Shown in pieces: positions 1 to 10,201 of a stretch of 13,361 nucleotides of DNA; within the stretch, counting starts at the first letter, position 1, and each line of letters begins with the position of its first letter. Where the stretch lies: assembly GCA_010279815.1 (NCBI GenBank), contig QEOQ01000206.1, positions 1,736,384 through 1,749,744 of the forward strand, read 5' to 3'. The DNA is from Brachionus plicatilis (Eukaryota; Rotifera; Eurotatoria; Ploima; Brachionidae). The translations under genes and the position numbers were made by a program. The notes below the pieces were generated by a model, which was given only the letters and a program-made list of their open reading frames with translations, did not search any database and was not told the origin of the DNA.

Positions 1-246
1 TGGGATAATTAAAAAAATTCTTTTTTTATATTTTTATTTTATTAACAATAAAACAACAAATACAAAGACTACAATAATAACAATTATAAGTTGAGGCATA
101 GGCCTAACTTTTGGAAATATTCGAATAAGATTCATAATATAAAAGTAAACACATCTATTTATAGTGGAAAGAATTAATTAAAAATATAAAGAAAGAAATC
201 CGAAAATTAAAAAGAATAAAGATTGAACAATTGTTCTTTTAAGACA
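1..246 (-). mobile_element. possible LTR of a decayed Copia-type retrotransposon
   Basis: On the minus strand this stretch starts TGTCTTAA near 246 and ends ATTATCCCA at the window edge, so it has the TG...CA ends expected of an LTR. It carries a clean TATA box, CTATAAATAG, at 155-164, and AATAAA hexamers at 33-38 and 38-43, in promoter-then-polyadenylation order. It lies just downstream, on the same strand, of a reverse-transcriptase-like remnant (289-528). No second LTR is visible and the window edge may cut the element, so the boundaries are guesses. An ordinary AT-rich intergenic stretch is the alternative. Confidence 0.25.
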
Positions 247-288
247 TTAGACCTCGTTATTCTTTTTATAATCTAACTAAACGGACAA

Positions 289-528
289 TTAATCTTTTAA
301 ATTTTTTTTAGAATAAATTAAACCATCCTTGCGTTCAATTGCAGTCAACATACGAGAAATATAGCTTACTGTTTCAGTCATTGTGCATAGATTTCTCATT
401 AACTGTGGACTCCATGTTAGACTGCAAATAACACTGCGAAGTTCTTTGTGTTCGTTGGGGCTGATGCTTTGCGGATCGCTCTCATATCGATCCATGGTTG
501 GTGAAACACAGTTTGAAGAAAATCTCAA
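289..528 (-). pseudogene. Copia-type reverse transcriptase remnant
   Basis: This 79-codon frame has no introns and no complete domain. Residues around 26-38 (NEHKELRSVICSLTW) resemble the segment near the end of Copia-type reverse transcriptases, where a conserved 'RSV-G-SL-W' block precedes an 'R-D-' stretch. The following residues, ending in VSYISRML, fit the next part of that region but look scrambled, as if small indels had hit it. The expected glycine of the block is a cysteine here. An LTR-like stretch follows directly downstream, so the RNase H region is missing. I infer a deletion derivative; the short match leaves real doubt. Confidence 0.35.
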
Positions 529-598
529 GCCTTAGAAGGTTAGCTCATTATTTTAAAATTCTGACTAGTCTATATTAAGCGTCAGTTCAAAAACAAAC

Positions 599-604
599 TT
601 TATT
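599..604 (-). terminator. AATAAA polyadenylation hexamer overlapping the integrase stop
   Basis: On the minus strand the final codons read AAA TAA AGT, so the TAA stop (600-602) lies inside AATAAA. A further AATAAA lies a few bases upstream. It is the canonical animal poly(A) signal by sequence, but its use is not shown. Confidence 0.4.
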
Positions 605-1703
605 TTTTATTTAAACATTCATTGCTAATTTTATTTCTATGGCATTTTGAATTGCAATAAACACCATTTTTTCTACAAGTACAGTTTTTCTGACATTTAC
701 CAACACAGTTACATTTCATGAATCCTTGTCCACCAGAAATGGAATGAAGGCCATTAATCTCTCTTAAAGTTTTTTCACTGCTTAAATCTAAGGATTCAAA
801 TTTAATAAGTTTTTCTTTACAGATTTGAAAAGAATTTCTTGAATGCCACCCACGTATAATACCATGCTGAGTGGCAAGTTGATATAATTGATGATTATTA
901 ATTTTTGTAACATATGCAAGAATATTAACAGGATCAGCTGGACCACGGTCCACATCTGGTACTGTTACTTGAACAGTATCACCTATCTTAGCTTCACCTA
1001 ACTTGTGAATATGTTGTTTTGCCATCAGCCATTTGAACAAATTTTAACCCTAATGACCAATTTGTTGATTTGTTGTCTTTCATCCATAACGATAACATAT
1101 TTTTAATATCCGTATTAGCCCGCTCAACTGAGCCCTGAGATTGCGGATGCCTAGGCATACCGTGTACAATCACCATTTCTTTCCATATTATTTTTAAATC
1201 TTTAATCATTTGGGCTACAAATTCTCTTCCGTTGTCCATCTGGAGAACAAATGGCGCGCCAATAAGAGTAAAAATCTCAATTAATCTAATCGCTACTTCT
1301 CTAGCCTCTTTCGAAGAAAGTGGACACAGAAAGGGCAATTTGTTGTGATGATCCTGATAGTGCATTATCCATTAGTAGACGCCATCGGCCATTGATTGAA
1401 AATCAATTAAATCTAACTTTCCTCTTTGCATAAAGCCTGATGACACGATTGGTTGAACAACTACTTTTTTCCTGCCAAATTTGGTGTTCTTTTGCTGGCA
1501 GCCAACACACAACTCGATATAGATTTTAACAAATAATGTTATCGCTAATGTTATCTAACCGCTTTTTTATTTCTTTTGACGTTTTGTTCATCCCACCTTG
1601 ACCTACAATTTTGTGATAAAAATCAATGTCATCAAACATTGAAATTAGGAAATTATTTTTTAATCAATTCGCAAAAGGCCTCTTTGTGATTATATTCGGA
1701 CAT
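600..1703 (-). pseudogene. KRBA2-like (Ginger/gypsy-type) integrase, broken
   Basis: The reading order is that of KRBA2/SCAND3-like integrases. First come fragments of an H2C2 zinc-binding region; the CxxC cysteines sit in ELCVGCQQK near 1490. Then come the first catalytic Asp in LDLIDFQ (near 1400), the second in QMDNGREF (near 1240), and the catalytic Glu in QSQGSVERAN (near 1120). Next is a GDTV...VPDVDRG domain (near 950), and the gene ends in a cysteine cluster with CNCVGKCQKNCTC (655-715). The gene is dead: there is an in-frame TAA at 1372-1374 just before MHYQDH, and stops with frame changes between 1500 and 1670. The join near 1023-1035 changes frame and skips the segment that normally links integrase core and GDTV domain. 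The known role is DNA integration; host-domesticated relatives exist, but this copy cannot make one protein. Confidence 0.82.
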
Positions 1704-1898
1704 TTTCCAAAAATAAAATAAAAGAATAATTTATAAATCTGCAAGTTTTATTAGTTTCATTTCGATTTAAGTTAAGTACATAAAATTATATTAAATTAAG
1801 AAAAACTCATCTTTGATTAGAGTTAAATAATAATCAGTTTTCCTATTCTAGTAAAATTGCTTTTTTTTATTAAAATTTAGCTAAATAATTAATTTTGC

Positions 1899-2342
1899 TT
1901 ATTCTATGCGACAAATATAATTATTGAACTTTTCTTTTAAGAAGCCTGTTTTTATTTCATTTCCTTCGGAGTTGGGAGTTGTCAATTTAAATAATGATGC
2001 AAAAATTAGAATAATTAAATAAAGGTTGATATCATTTTTGTTTGACAGCTGACAAGTAATATTGAAAAAAGGTTTAAGTACATCCAACGAAACTTTTTGA
2101 ACGCCGATTTCGGAACTTTTTAACTGAAAATGCTTGTATTTACGATCGTTTGAGAAAATTACATTTAAAAATTTTGAATTTTCAATAATTGTTTCCACCA
2201 TTAAATAAGTCGAGTAATATTGCGCTGGCACCTGTTGAATGACTGAGTGAACTGGTTTTTGACTTTCATTCTCCGTCTTTGCCAATTTTTCTTTCAAAAT
2301 TGTTGAATGATTGTAGTGCGTTGCAATGCAATTGAACAACAA
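1899..2342 (-). pseudogene. hAT-family transposase fragment
   Basis: This 147-codon frame matches the central part of hAT transposases (ZBED/zinc-finger-BED-like proteins). Around residues 38-50 it reads IQQVPAQYYSTYLMVE, the place where intact hAT proteins have 'DVPTRWNSTYLM'; the Arg-Trp-Asn of that motif is lost. It continues with a 'LKPFFNITCQLS' block (residues about 88-100), the usual 'L.PF...T..LS' stretch before the RNase H-like fold continues. The N-terminal BED finger, the catalytic acidic residues and the C-terminal dimerisation domain are absent. It lies 195 bp from the broken integrase on the same strand but belongs to a different element family. I read it as a relic. Confidence 0.6.
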
Positions 2343-2825
2343 TTTTTTAAGAGCTAATTCAAAGAATGTTAAATGTATCGGTTAAATGTGTTTGTTCGGT
2401 CTGAGACTAAAATACTGATTTAGAATCAGAGTTTGTATCAATAGTCAACGTACCATTTCTACTAATAAAGTAAATAAATTGCTTTGATTTTATTAATAAT
2501 ATTATAATCCTTTAATATTGATAATGTTGTCTTTTTCATGTTTTGAGAAGAATGTTCACCAAGTATATGACGAATTGACAACAAGATATAACAAAGCTTA
2601 AAATTTCATTCAAAAAATGTTCAGTTACACCAATTTAAAAAAAATTGTGAACCGAAGTCTAGCAGTCTGTCGTAATAATAATACCTTACTTTAGCTTTTG
2701 ATACAATATTTGAATGCAGGTCTTTTTTAAGCAAACACCGTTCCTTAAAATTTTATTTTATTAAAAATTTAATAATATTTAATTTTTTTCAATTGCATAT
2801 AAAATAATAATAAATAGAAATGTAG
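2343..2825. other. AT-rich intergenic stretch, no gene seen
   Basis: I see no convincing reading frame here. It contains a short perfect hairpin at 2415-2429 (CTGATT, 3-base loop, AATCAG). On the minus strand an AATAAA lies near 2751-2760, about 70 bp past the glycosyltransferase stop, and could be its poly(A) signal. Confidence 0.5.
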
Positions 2826-4169
2826 CTAATTAGAATTCATAAAATTAAAAATTAATTCAGCTGCTTTAGAGCTTCCATGGGAATTTTTCGAAATTTTTGA
2901 CATTTCTCTAATATTTTTTGAATAAGAATCATCGTTTAAAATCTTAGAAATAGCATTTTGTAAATTATTTGAATTGATTTCAAAAGGATCGAGGCGAACT
3001 CCAAATTTTAATTCTTCGCAAATCCTGTGAGCTACCAGCGGTTGATCTGCCTTAATTGGTATTCCAATTACTGGCACACCATAGTGTATTGTTTCACTTG
3101 AACTATTCATTCCGCAATGCGTAATGAACAATTTGGCTCTTTTTAATAGTTCAATTTGTGGTGCAAAGGCCAAAATCAGTACGTTTTCCGGAACTTGATA
3201 TCCTTGATTTATTCTTTTTTGATAAATATCTAAATTATCACTACCAACAGCAACAACTGCCATGAGATTATTTTCTATTTTATTCAATCCCTTAAAGGTA
3301 TCAATAACACAATCAAAAATAAATATGTTGTTGTTAAAAACTGTGCCCAAAGATACATAAACTAATGTCATTTCGGTTTTTTTGTTTTCATAGTTTGGAT
3401 TCACTGGTTCGATTAAATCTAAAATTTTTTTGAGTCTTTCATCTATTGAAGTCCTTTTTGGAACATTTTCAGGGACACAATTTCCTACAAATTCATAAGA
3501 TGAATCAAAAAGCTCTCTAAAAGGCTGGATTTCTGGAATAAAAGTGACAATATTTAATTTAGAATAGAAATTTTCACATATATCAAAAGGGTCTGAACAA
3601 TCAATTCCGAAATAATAGCTAAACATTCTTTGTTTGACTTTGAGAACTAATTTTTGAAAATTATAATATAATCCACTTGGTTCAATCATTAGTTCTTTAT
3701 AACCCTGTTTATCAAAAAAAACTCGAACTCCATTAGGAAAAGTGGTGAAAATTTGAACCGATGGTGGTACTGGAACAGAACTTTTTTTATTTAAAAAATT
3801 TTGTTCCATTACTTTTAATAAATATTTTGCTGGTATTGATAATTGATCAAATATTATCAATTCCGGACGATCAGTTTCTATGTCGTCTATCAATTTTGGA
3901 ATCTCATTATAAGACAGATTAATAAAGTTTGTGAACAAAGAAATGGCATTTGTATGCGGGTCTTCTTTGAGAGGCTTTAAATTTGTATTACCATCTTGGT
4001 AAAATTGATATTCTCTGAATTTAGCACCAGTGCTTTCTATCAAGTCTTTTTGCTTGAGTCGGCCATAAAAAATGACTTCACAGTTTCTATTGTGTACAAG
4101 TTCTCTTATAATTCCAGTCACAGGGTTTATATGTCCTATTTCGGGTAATATTAACACAAAAATTTTCAT
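2826..4169 (-). CDS. UDP-glycosyltransferase, MGT/YjiC-like GT1 family
   Basis: A single 447-codon exon encodes a complete GT-B enzyme that would move a sugar from a UDP-sugar to a small acceptor. The N-terminal domain opens with PEIGHINP, where His13 is the likely catalytic base; Asp108 in IIFDQLS is a candidate partner. The C-terminal nucleotide-sugar site runs from FAPQIELL (about 335-342) through THCGMNSSSE (350-359) to IPIKADQP (370-377), with the usual D-Q pair at 375-376. There is no signal peptide and no C-terminal membrane anchor, unlike animal ER UGTs, so it should be cytosolic. The N-terminal 'TGAKFREY' and overall length fit bacterial macrolide-type transferases (MGT). The lack of introns beside an intron-rich neighbour suggests horizontal acquisition. 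The acceptor cannot be told from sequence. The ATG at 4167-4169 is followed at once by the Rossmann-fold first strand, so this start is well supported. Confidence 0.9.
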   Translation of the reverse strand: MKIFVLILPEIGHINPVTGIIRELVHNRNCEVIFYGRLKQKDLIESTGAKFREYQFYQDGNTNLKPLKEDPHTNAISLFTNFINLSYNEIPKLIDDIETDRPELIIFDQLSIPAKYLLKVMEQNFLNKKSSVPVPPSVQIFTTFPNGVRVFFDKQGYKELMIEPSGLYYNFQKLVLKVKQRMFSYYFGIDCSDPFDICENFYSKLNIVTFIPEIQPFRELFDSSYEFVGNCVPENVPKRTSIDERLKKILDLIEPVNPNYENKKTEMTLVYVSLGTVFNNNIFIFDCVIDTFKGLNKIENNLMAVVAVGSDNLDIYQKRINQGYQVPENVLILAFAPQIELLKRAKLFITHCGMNSSSETIHYGVPVIGIPIKADQPLVAHRICEELKFGVRLDPFEINSNNLQNAISKILNDDSYSKNIREMSKISKNSHGSSKAAELIFNFMNSN

Positions 4170-4801
4170 TTTATCTCGAAAAATATTTATTTTGCCTATA
4201 AAATTTATTTTTGAATAATCTAATAAAAATCATCATGGATTTTAGATTTAACCTATGTTTAACAAATAACAACATTGGTTATAGAAATAAATTTTATTCT
4301 TATCATTTTAAAGATTTACTCAAAAAAAAATTGAAATGATTAATTTATTTTTAAATTTATAAATAATTTAAGTAAACTCAAAAATTTAAACATAATGCGA
4401 AATTAAATTTTATTTTTTGTAATAAGAACTCACTAACATATTTTTTCTTTTTTCTAGGTCTCTTGTTCCAAATAGTTAAAACCAAGATTTCTTGAACTTT
4501 TGTCAATTATTATAATTTAATTTTTGCTTTTTATTAAAAACACTTTAAAATTAAATATAGCAAAAAATTAACACTATTTAAATTTCATCATCCTTATTTA
4601 CTTAAAATTAATTCTAGCTCATGGAAGCTTAAAAGCTTTTCTATTAATATTTCAAAAAAAAAATTCAGTAAAATCAAGGTACTCGAAATCAAAAAATTCT
4701 GTATAAAAAATGTTCAATTTTTATTAAAAAAACTCGCATTTAATAAGATACTCATTAATTAATATAAATAAAATTTTTCAATAAAATTGATACAAAATTG
4801 T
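4170..4801. other. intergenic, presumed glycosyltransferase upstream region
   Basis: This very AT-rich 632-bp gap separates the 3' end of RSPRY1 from the start of the glycosyltransferase, both on the minus strand. I see no reading frame or clear promoter box. The only structured feature is a plus-strand CTAAC at 4433-4437 followed by a pyrimidine tract and TAG ending at 4457. It looks like a branch point plus 3' splice site, but no clear exon follows. Confidence 0.4.
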
Positions 4802-7083
<2,282 letters not shown>

Positions 7084-8221
7084 TATTGATAAATAATTTT
7101 AGATTTTCATTCCAATCAATTTAATGATAATATGAGAATTTAAAATCTTAAGTATATGTGCAAAAAAGATTGAATAGAACATGAACCAGACAAGTTATTT
7201 GGTTATTTATTAAAAAGCAATAAATACCATATTTTAAATCGAAAACTTTTATTTTTGTAAGTATTTAGAATGAATAATATTAAAAATATTAAGCATTTTA
7301 CCTAAATTCTAGAACATAAAACATGAAATTTGATTTGAAATTTATTTAGTAGTTCAACATATTTTAAAACTTCAATCTTTTAATGAAAATATTTTGAATT
7401 TGATTATTTTTTCAACTTTTTGCTAATCTTTTGTTATTTAAATATTAAATTAAATTAAATCGTTGATTTGAAGTAAAAGTTAAGCTATTAAAAATTAATA
7501 AAATTTTCTTGTTTTTCCTTTTAATTTATAATAAAACTTAAAAGTTTTTGCCTCATATTAAATATTTTTTGTTAACTAAGGATATTTATCAATTTCGAAA
7601 AATGTGTATACACTTTTATTCTAACTATCATTCAAAATAACACTCATAAGATGCAATTTTTTGTCGCTTGTTATTTTAAAAACAGGAACTCGAACCTGAA
7701 GGAACTTCTTAAAAAAAATAAAATGAAAATAAATAAATTTTTTTATCTTGGATTGTTTTATTCCAATTCAAATCAAGTCATATTCTAGCTCGATGAAAGG
7801 GTTTTTAGATTTTCATTTTGTTATCTCGAACTTTTTAAGTTTTTTAACTCTTTGATGAAAAATCAAAAAATAAATAATTTAATTTTAAAAATATCAAAAA
7901 TTATTAAAGTTTAAATAATTTTCAAAAAAAAAATTAATATATTGCTGATTTGGTAATTTCGGTTTTTTTTATGTTTCAATTATGTCAGGAAATTAATTTT
8001 ATTGATGATTCTTTCAAATAAAATTGAAAAAAAAAACAATATTTTAATTTAGTAAAATAATTTTATTCTAAATTAGGAAAATCAATTAGAAATTTATTTT
8101 TAATTTTAAGAGATTAAAAATACTAGTTAAAATTAAGTCGTAATGAAATAATTTGAATTCAATTGTTATTTTTAAAAGTAAAAAGGGTATTTAAACTAAA
8201 AAAAAATAATTAAAAACCAAA
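7084..8221. other. AT-rich intergenic desert between divergent genes
   Basis: This 1.1-kb stretch separates the RSPRY1 start (minus) from the small plus-strand ORF at 8222, so it should contain both promoters. It is dominated by A/T runs with stops in all frames. On the minus strand, CAGGTTCGAGTTCCTG (about 7684-7699) resembles a tRNA T-arm with a B-box, but no A-box or acceptor stem accompanies it. I see nothing else. Confidence 0.5.
8188..8195 (+). promoter_or_regulatory. TATA-like box before the small secreted ORF
   Basis: TATTTAAA lies 26 bp upstream of the ATG at 8222, preceded by a small G-rich patch (AAAAGGG). If real, transcription would start almost at the ATG. The background is so AT-rich that chance is a serious alternative. 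Confidence 0.25.
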
Positions 8222-8500
8222 ATGAAGAATTTTTTAATCCTTATTTTCTTGGCTTTATTGGTTCAATTATCGATTTCGATTAAACTCTTTGGCTACAATA
8301 AAAAGTTTGATGGCGTTTCAAAACCTGAAGAATACTTATCATTAAACGATGAAAAGAAAAGCCCTGAGGAAAACTCATTAAATGACAACAATATGCAACC
8401 AGCATCAAATGAAAATGTATCTTTAATTAATTTCATAAAAATTTCTATTAACAAAAAGAGTTCTACAATATTAAATATTTTTATTGATATATCTGAATAA
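8222..8500 (+). CDS. possible small secreted protein, unknown family
   Basis: This 92-codon frame opens with a textbook signal peptide: MKNF, then a hydrophobic core of Leu, Ile, Phe and Ala, then a likely cleavage after Ser near residue 19 (LVQLSIS). The mature part (about 73 residues) is hydrophilic, rich in Asn, Ser, Glu and Lys, with a stretch KSPEENSLNDNN near 46-57. It has no cysteines, no dibasic-plus-glycine amidation site and no family I recognise. The ATG context CAAAATGA is acceptable. Codons after about residue 66 become low-complexity, and a GT at 8418 (AAATGTATCT) could be a splice donor, so the true C-terminus may lie in a later exon. There is no homology support; the signal peptide is the main evidence. 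Confidence 0.45.
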   Translation: MKNFLILIFLALLVQLSISIKLFGYNKKFDGVSKPEEYLSLNDEKKSPEENSLNDNNMQPASNENVSLINFIKISINKKSSTILNIFIDISE

Positions 8501-8501
8501 A
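8496..8501 (+). terminator. AATAAA hexamer overlapping the small ORF stop
   Basis: The end reads GAA TAA AAC, so the TAA stop (8498-8500) again lies inside AATAAA. This supports the ORF end only weakly in such AT-rich DNA. Confidence 0.3.
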
Positions 8502-8672
8502 ACAATGAAATCAAAAAGTAATTTTTTTATATTATCAAGTTTAAAACAATGAACATTGAAGATTTAATTTTAAAAATAAACCGATTCTAATTTATCAATA
8601 ATAATTAAAATTGGTCAAATAAAAAATATGATAATTTTTAAAAATAAAGTTTGCTTGGACATTTGTTCAGCC

Positions 8673-8750
8673 GGATTCGAGCCCCTCGATCAAATTTTTG
8701 TGGTCGTGAAGACCAAGTGATTCAAGTTGCTTGATCGATTCGGACACCTC
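8673..8750 (-). repeat. GC-richer structured island, tRNA/SINE-like
   Basis: Within about 8650-8800 the base composition rises sharply above the flanks without any open frame. On the minus strand GGCTCGAATCC (8673-8683) matches a pol III B-box at 10 of 11 positions. TGTCCGAATCG (8736-8746) resembles the A-box of class II (Ser/Leu) tRNAs, 63 bp upstream. Between them lies a GGTC-5 nt-GACC hairpin (8702-8714), and TCGATCAA (8686-8693) pairs perfectly with TTGATCGA (8731-8738) around it. The B-box and A-box blocks are also a 15-bp imperfect direct repeat (8673-8687 and 8736-8750). A standard cloverleaf does not fold, so it is either a tRNA-derived SINE head, a dead tRNA or another structured RNA. 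Confidence 0.35.
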
Positions 8751-9410
8751 TTATTCAGAGTCGATGAATTTAGCGATCTGTATCACATTGCGTGATAAAC
8801 AAAAGTTAAACTAAACTTTTTGCTTACACATGCATGAAAATAAAGAAACAAAGAATTAAATATTAAAAATAATATTTATTTATTAAAAATAATTTAATAG
8901 TGGTTATAACTTTTTTTCAATCTATTCTGTCTCCTTCAAAAGCAATTAGAATTTATTAAATTATGAAAAATTAAAATAAATAATTTTCTGAAATATTGTA
9001 CAAAAATTTTAGAAAATATAAAAATATTAAAATGTAAAAATGTAAAATAATTTATATTTTGCCAAATTTTCATGTCAAAAAGGCTTTTTGCCCAGTCAAC
9101 TAAATTTTAAAGGATCTTTAAAGAAATTCAGAGAATTTTGGAGAGTTTTTTTAGAGGTTATCGTTCATTTTTCTCTAAAATATCTTTAAAAATATTATAT
9201 TTCTCTAAAAAGTCTTCAAGATTGATGAGACCTTGTAGTTAAGTCTAATGCTCGAATCAAAAAGTCTCTTAACAATTAAGAATTAGTATTTTTGTTTTAT
9301 TTTTTATTTCTTAAAATATTTCTTATTATACATTATTTACATCTATATTATTTAATCTTAAAAAAAAATTAAATGAGACAATATTTTAATAAAATAATTT
9401 ATTCACTTAA

Positions 9411-9467
9411 GATTTTTTAAAGAATCTGTAAAGAAACTACAAAAAATCTTTTAAAACTTTTTGACTG
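9411..9467 (+). repeat. dispersed ~57-bp repeat, copy 1
   Basis: This 57-bp unit aligns with 9593-9648 over its full length with one indel and scattered changes. The two share the 19-base block TAAAGAAACTACAAAAAAT and both end in TTGACTG. A more diverged relative starts at 9093 (CAGTCAACTAAATTTTAAAG). Confidence 0.6.
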
Positions 9468-9592
9468 GTTGAGCATATTAAGCATTTGATAGAAAATATA
9501 AAGAAAAAGTAAAGATTATTTTATTTACACTAATAAGTTTTTTTATTTCTAGAACATCTCTATTTTTTCTTCAAAATAGGTCAAATTTTAAA

Positions 9593-9648
9593 GATTTTTA
9601 AGGAATCTTTAAAGAAACTACAAAAAATTTCTAAAAAATGGTTGACTG
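9593..9648 (+). repeat. dispersed ~57-bp repeat, copy 2
   Basis: This is the second full copy of the unit at 9411-9467. It starts GATTTTTAAGGAATCTTTAAAG and ends GTTGACTG, which is also the right end of the possible 9093-9648 element. Copies are 182 bp apart in direct orientation. Confidence 0.6.
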
Positions 9649-9993
9649 CGTAACAAGTTTTTTTACAGCAAAATAACCAATTTCCCAGATACAAATTTTT
9701 TTTAAAAAATTACCTAATACTTTTTTCATTGAAAATATGTTCAAAACTAATACATACATGGAAAAGTTAAATTATTGTTGATCTTTAAGTTAAAGATTCG
9801 AATTTTTCTAGAATGCATAACAATTAAATCTTATCATTAATTTTTTTTTAATAATAAATAATTAACATCAAACCTTCATTTTTATTTAATTTTTGCAAGT
9901 GATGCTAATTTCGAAAAAAAAGAAAATCTCATTTTCAAAATTTTATTTTTAATAGTTCAATAAAAATTTAACAAAAAAAAATCTTTTAACAAA

Positions 9994-10003
9994 GTATAAA
10001 AAG
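9994..10003 (+). promoter_or_regulatory. TATA-like box of unknown use
   Basis: GTATAAAAAG fits the TATA consensus well on the plus strand, but no coding frame follows before the antisense gene at 10197. A GACTTT...AAAGTC hairpin (10014-10033) and a TCCTTGCAAGGA palindrome (10072-10083) lie downstream. It may be chance or the start of a short non-coding transcript. Confidence 0.2.
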
Positions 10004-10071
10004 AGATCGAACTGACTTTCACAAAAAAAAGTCTTTGGCTTAAAAATAAATATTCAAAAAAGAAACCTTGT

Positions 10072-10083
10072 TCCTTGCAAGGA
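10072..10083. repeat. 12-bp perfect palindrome TCCTTGCAAGGA
   Basis: The site is a perfect palindrome with higher GC than its AT-rich surroundings, 113 bp beyond the stop of the minus-strand membrane-protein gene. It could be a dimeric protein-binding site; nothing in the sequence identifies the protein. Confidence 0.4.
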
Positions 10084-10195
10084 CCAATTTCGTTTTTGAA
10101 CGGATTTGGTTGGAAAAAAAAAGCTAAAAAAATTTTAAAATAATTTTATTTTATTAAAGAAGACATGAAAAATGTACTGCGTTGATACCCGAATA

Positions 10196-10201
10196 TTTAT
10201 T
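10196..10201 (-). terminator. AATAAA hexamer overlapping the membrane-protein stop
   Basis: The gene ends CAA TAA ATA on the minus strand, so its TAA (10197-10199) lies inside AATAAA. This implies a 3' UTR of only tens of bases if used. Confidence 0.4.

Larger units (their letters stand above)
9093..9648. mobile_element. possible MITE with CAGTCAAC inverted ends
   Basis: CAGTCAAC at 9093-9100 and its exact reverse complement GTTGACTG at 9641-9648 bound 556 bp of non-coding, AT-rich DNA. Similar TTTAAAGAAA-type blocks recur near both ends and in the middle. No matching target-site duplication is visible outside these ends. Eight bases is a short inverted repeat, so a cluster of a dispersed repeat is the alternative. 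Confidence 0.3.
8501..10195. other. AT-rich intergenic stretch with repeats, no gene seen
   Basis: This 1.7-kb gap lies between the small secreted ORF and the 3' end of the membrane-protein gene. Apart from the structured island and the repeats listed separately, it holds A/T runs. Near its right end is a cluster of a TATA-like box (9994-10003), a hairpin (10014-10033) and a 12-bp palindrome (10072-10083). No reading frame looks coding. Confidence 0.5.

Noticed and set aside
7684..7706. CAGGTTCGAGTTCCTG, tRNA T-arm-like on the minus strand
   Set aside because: The B-box has an extra base, the loop is 8 rather than 7 nt, and there is no A-box, D-arm or acceptor stem in reach.
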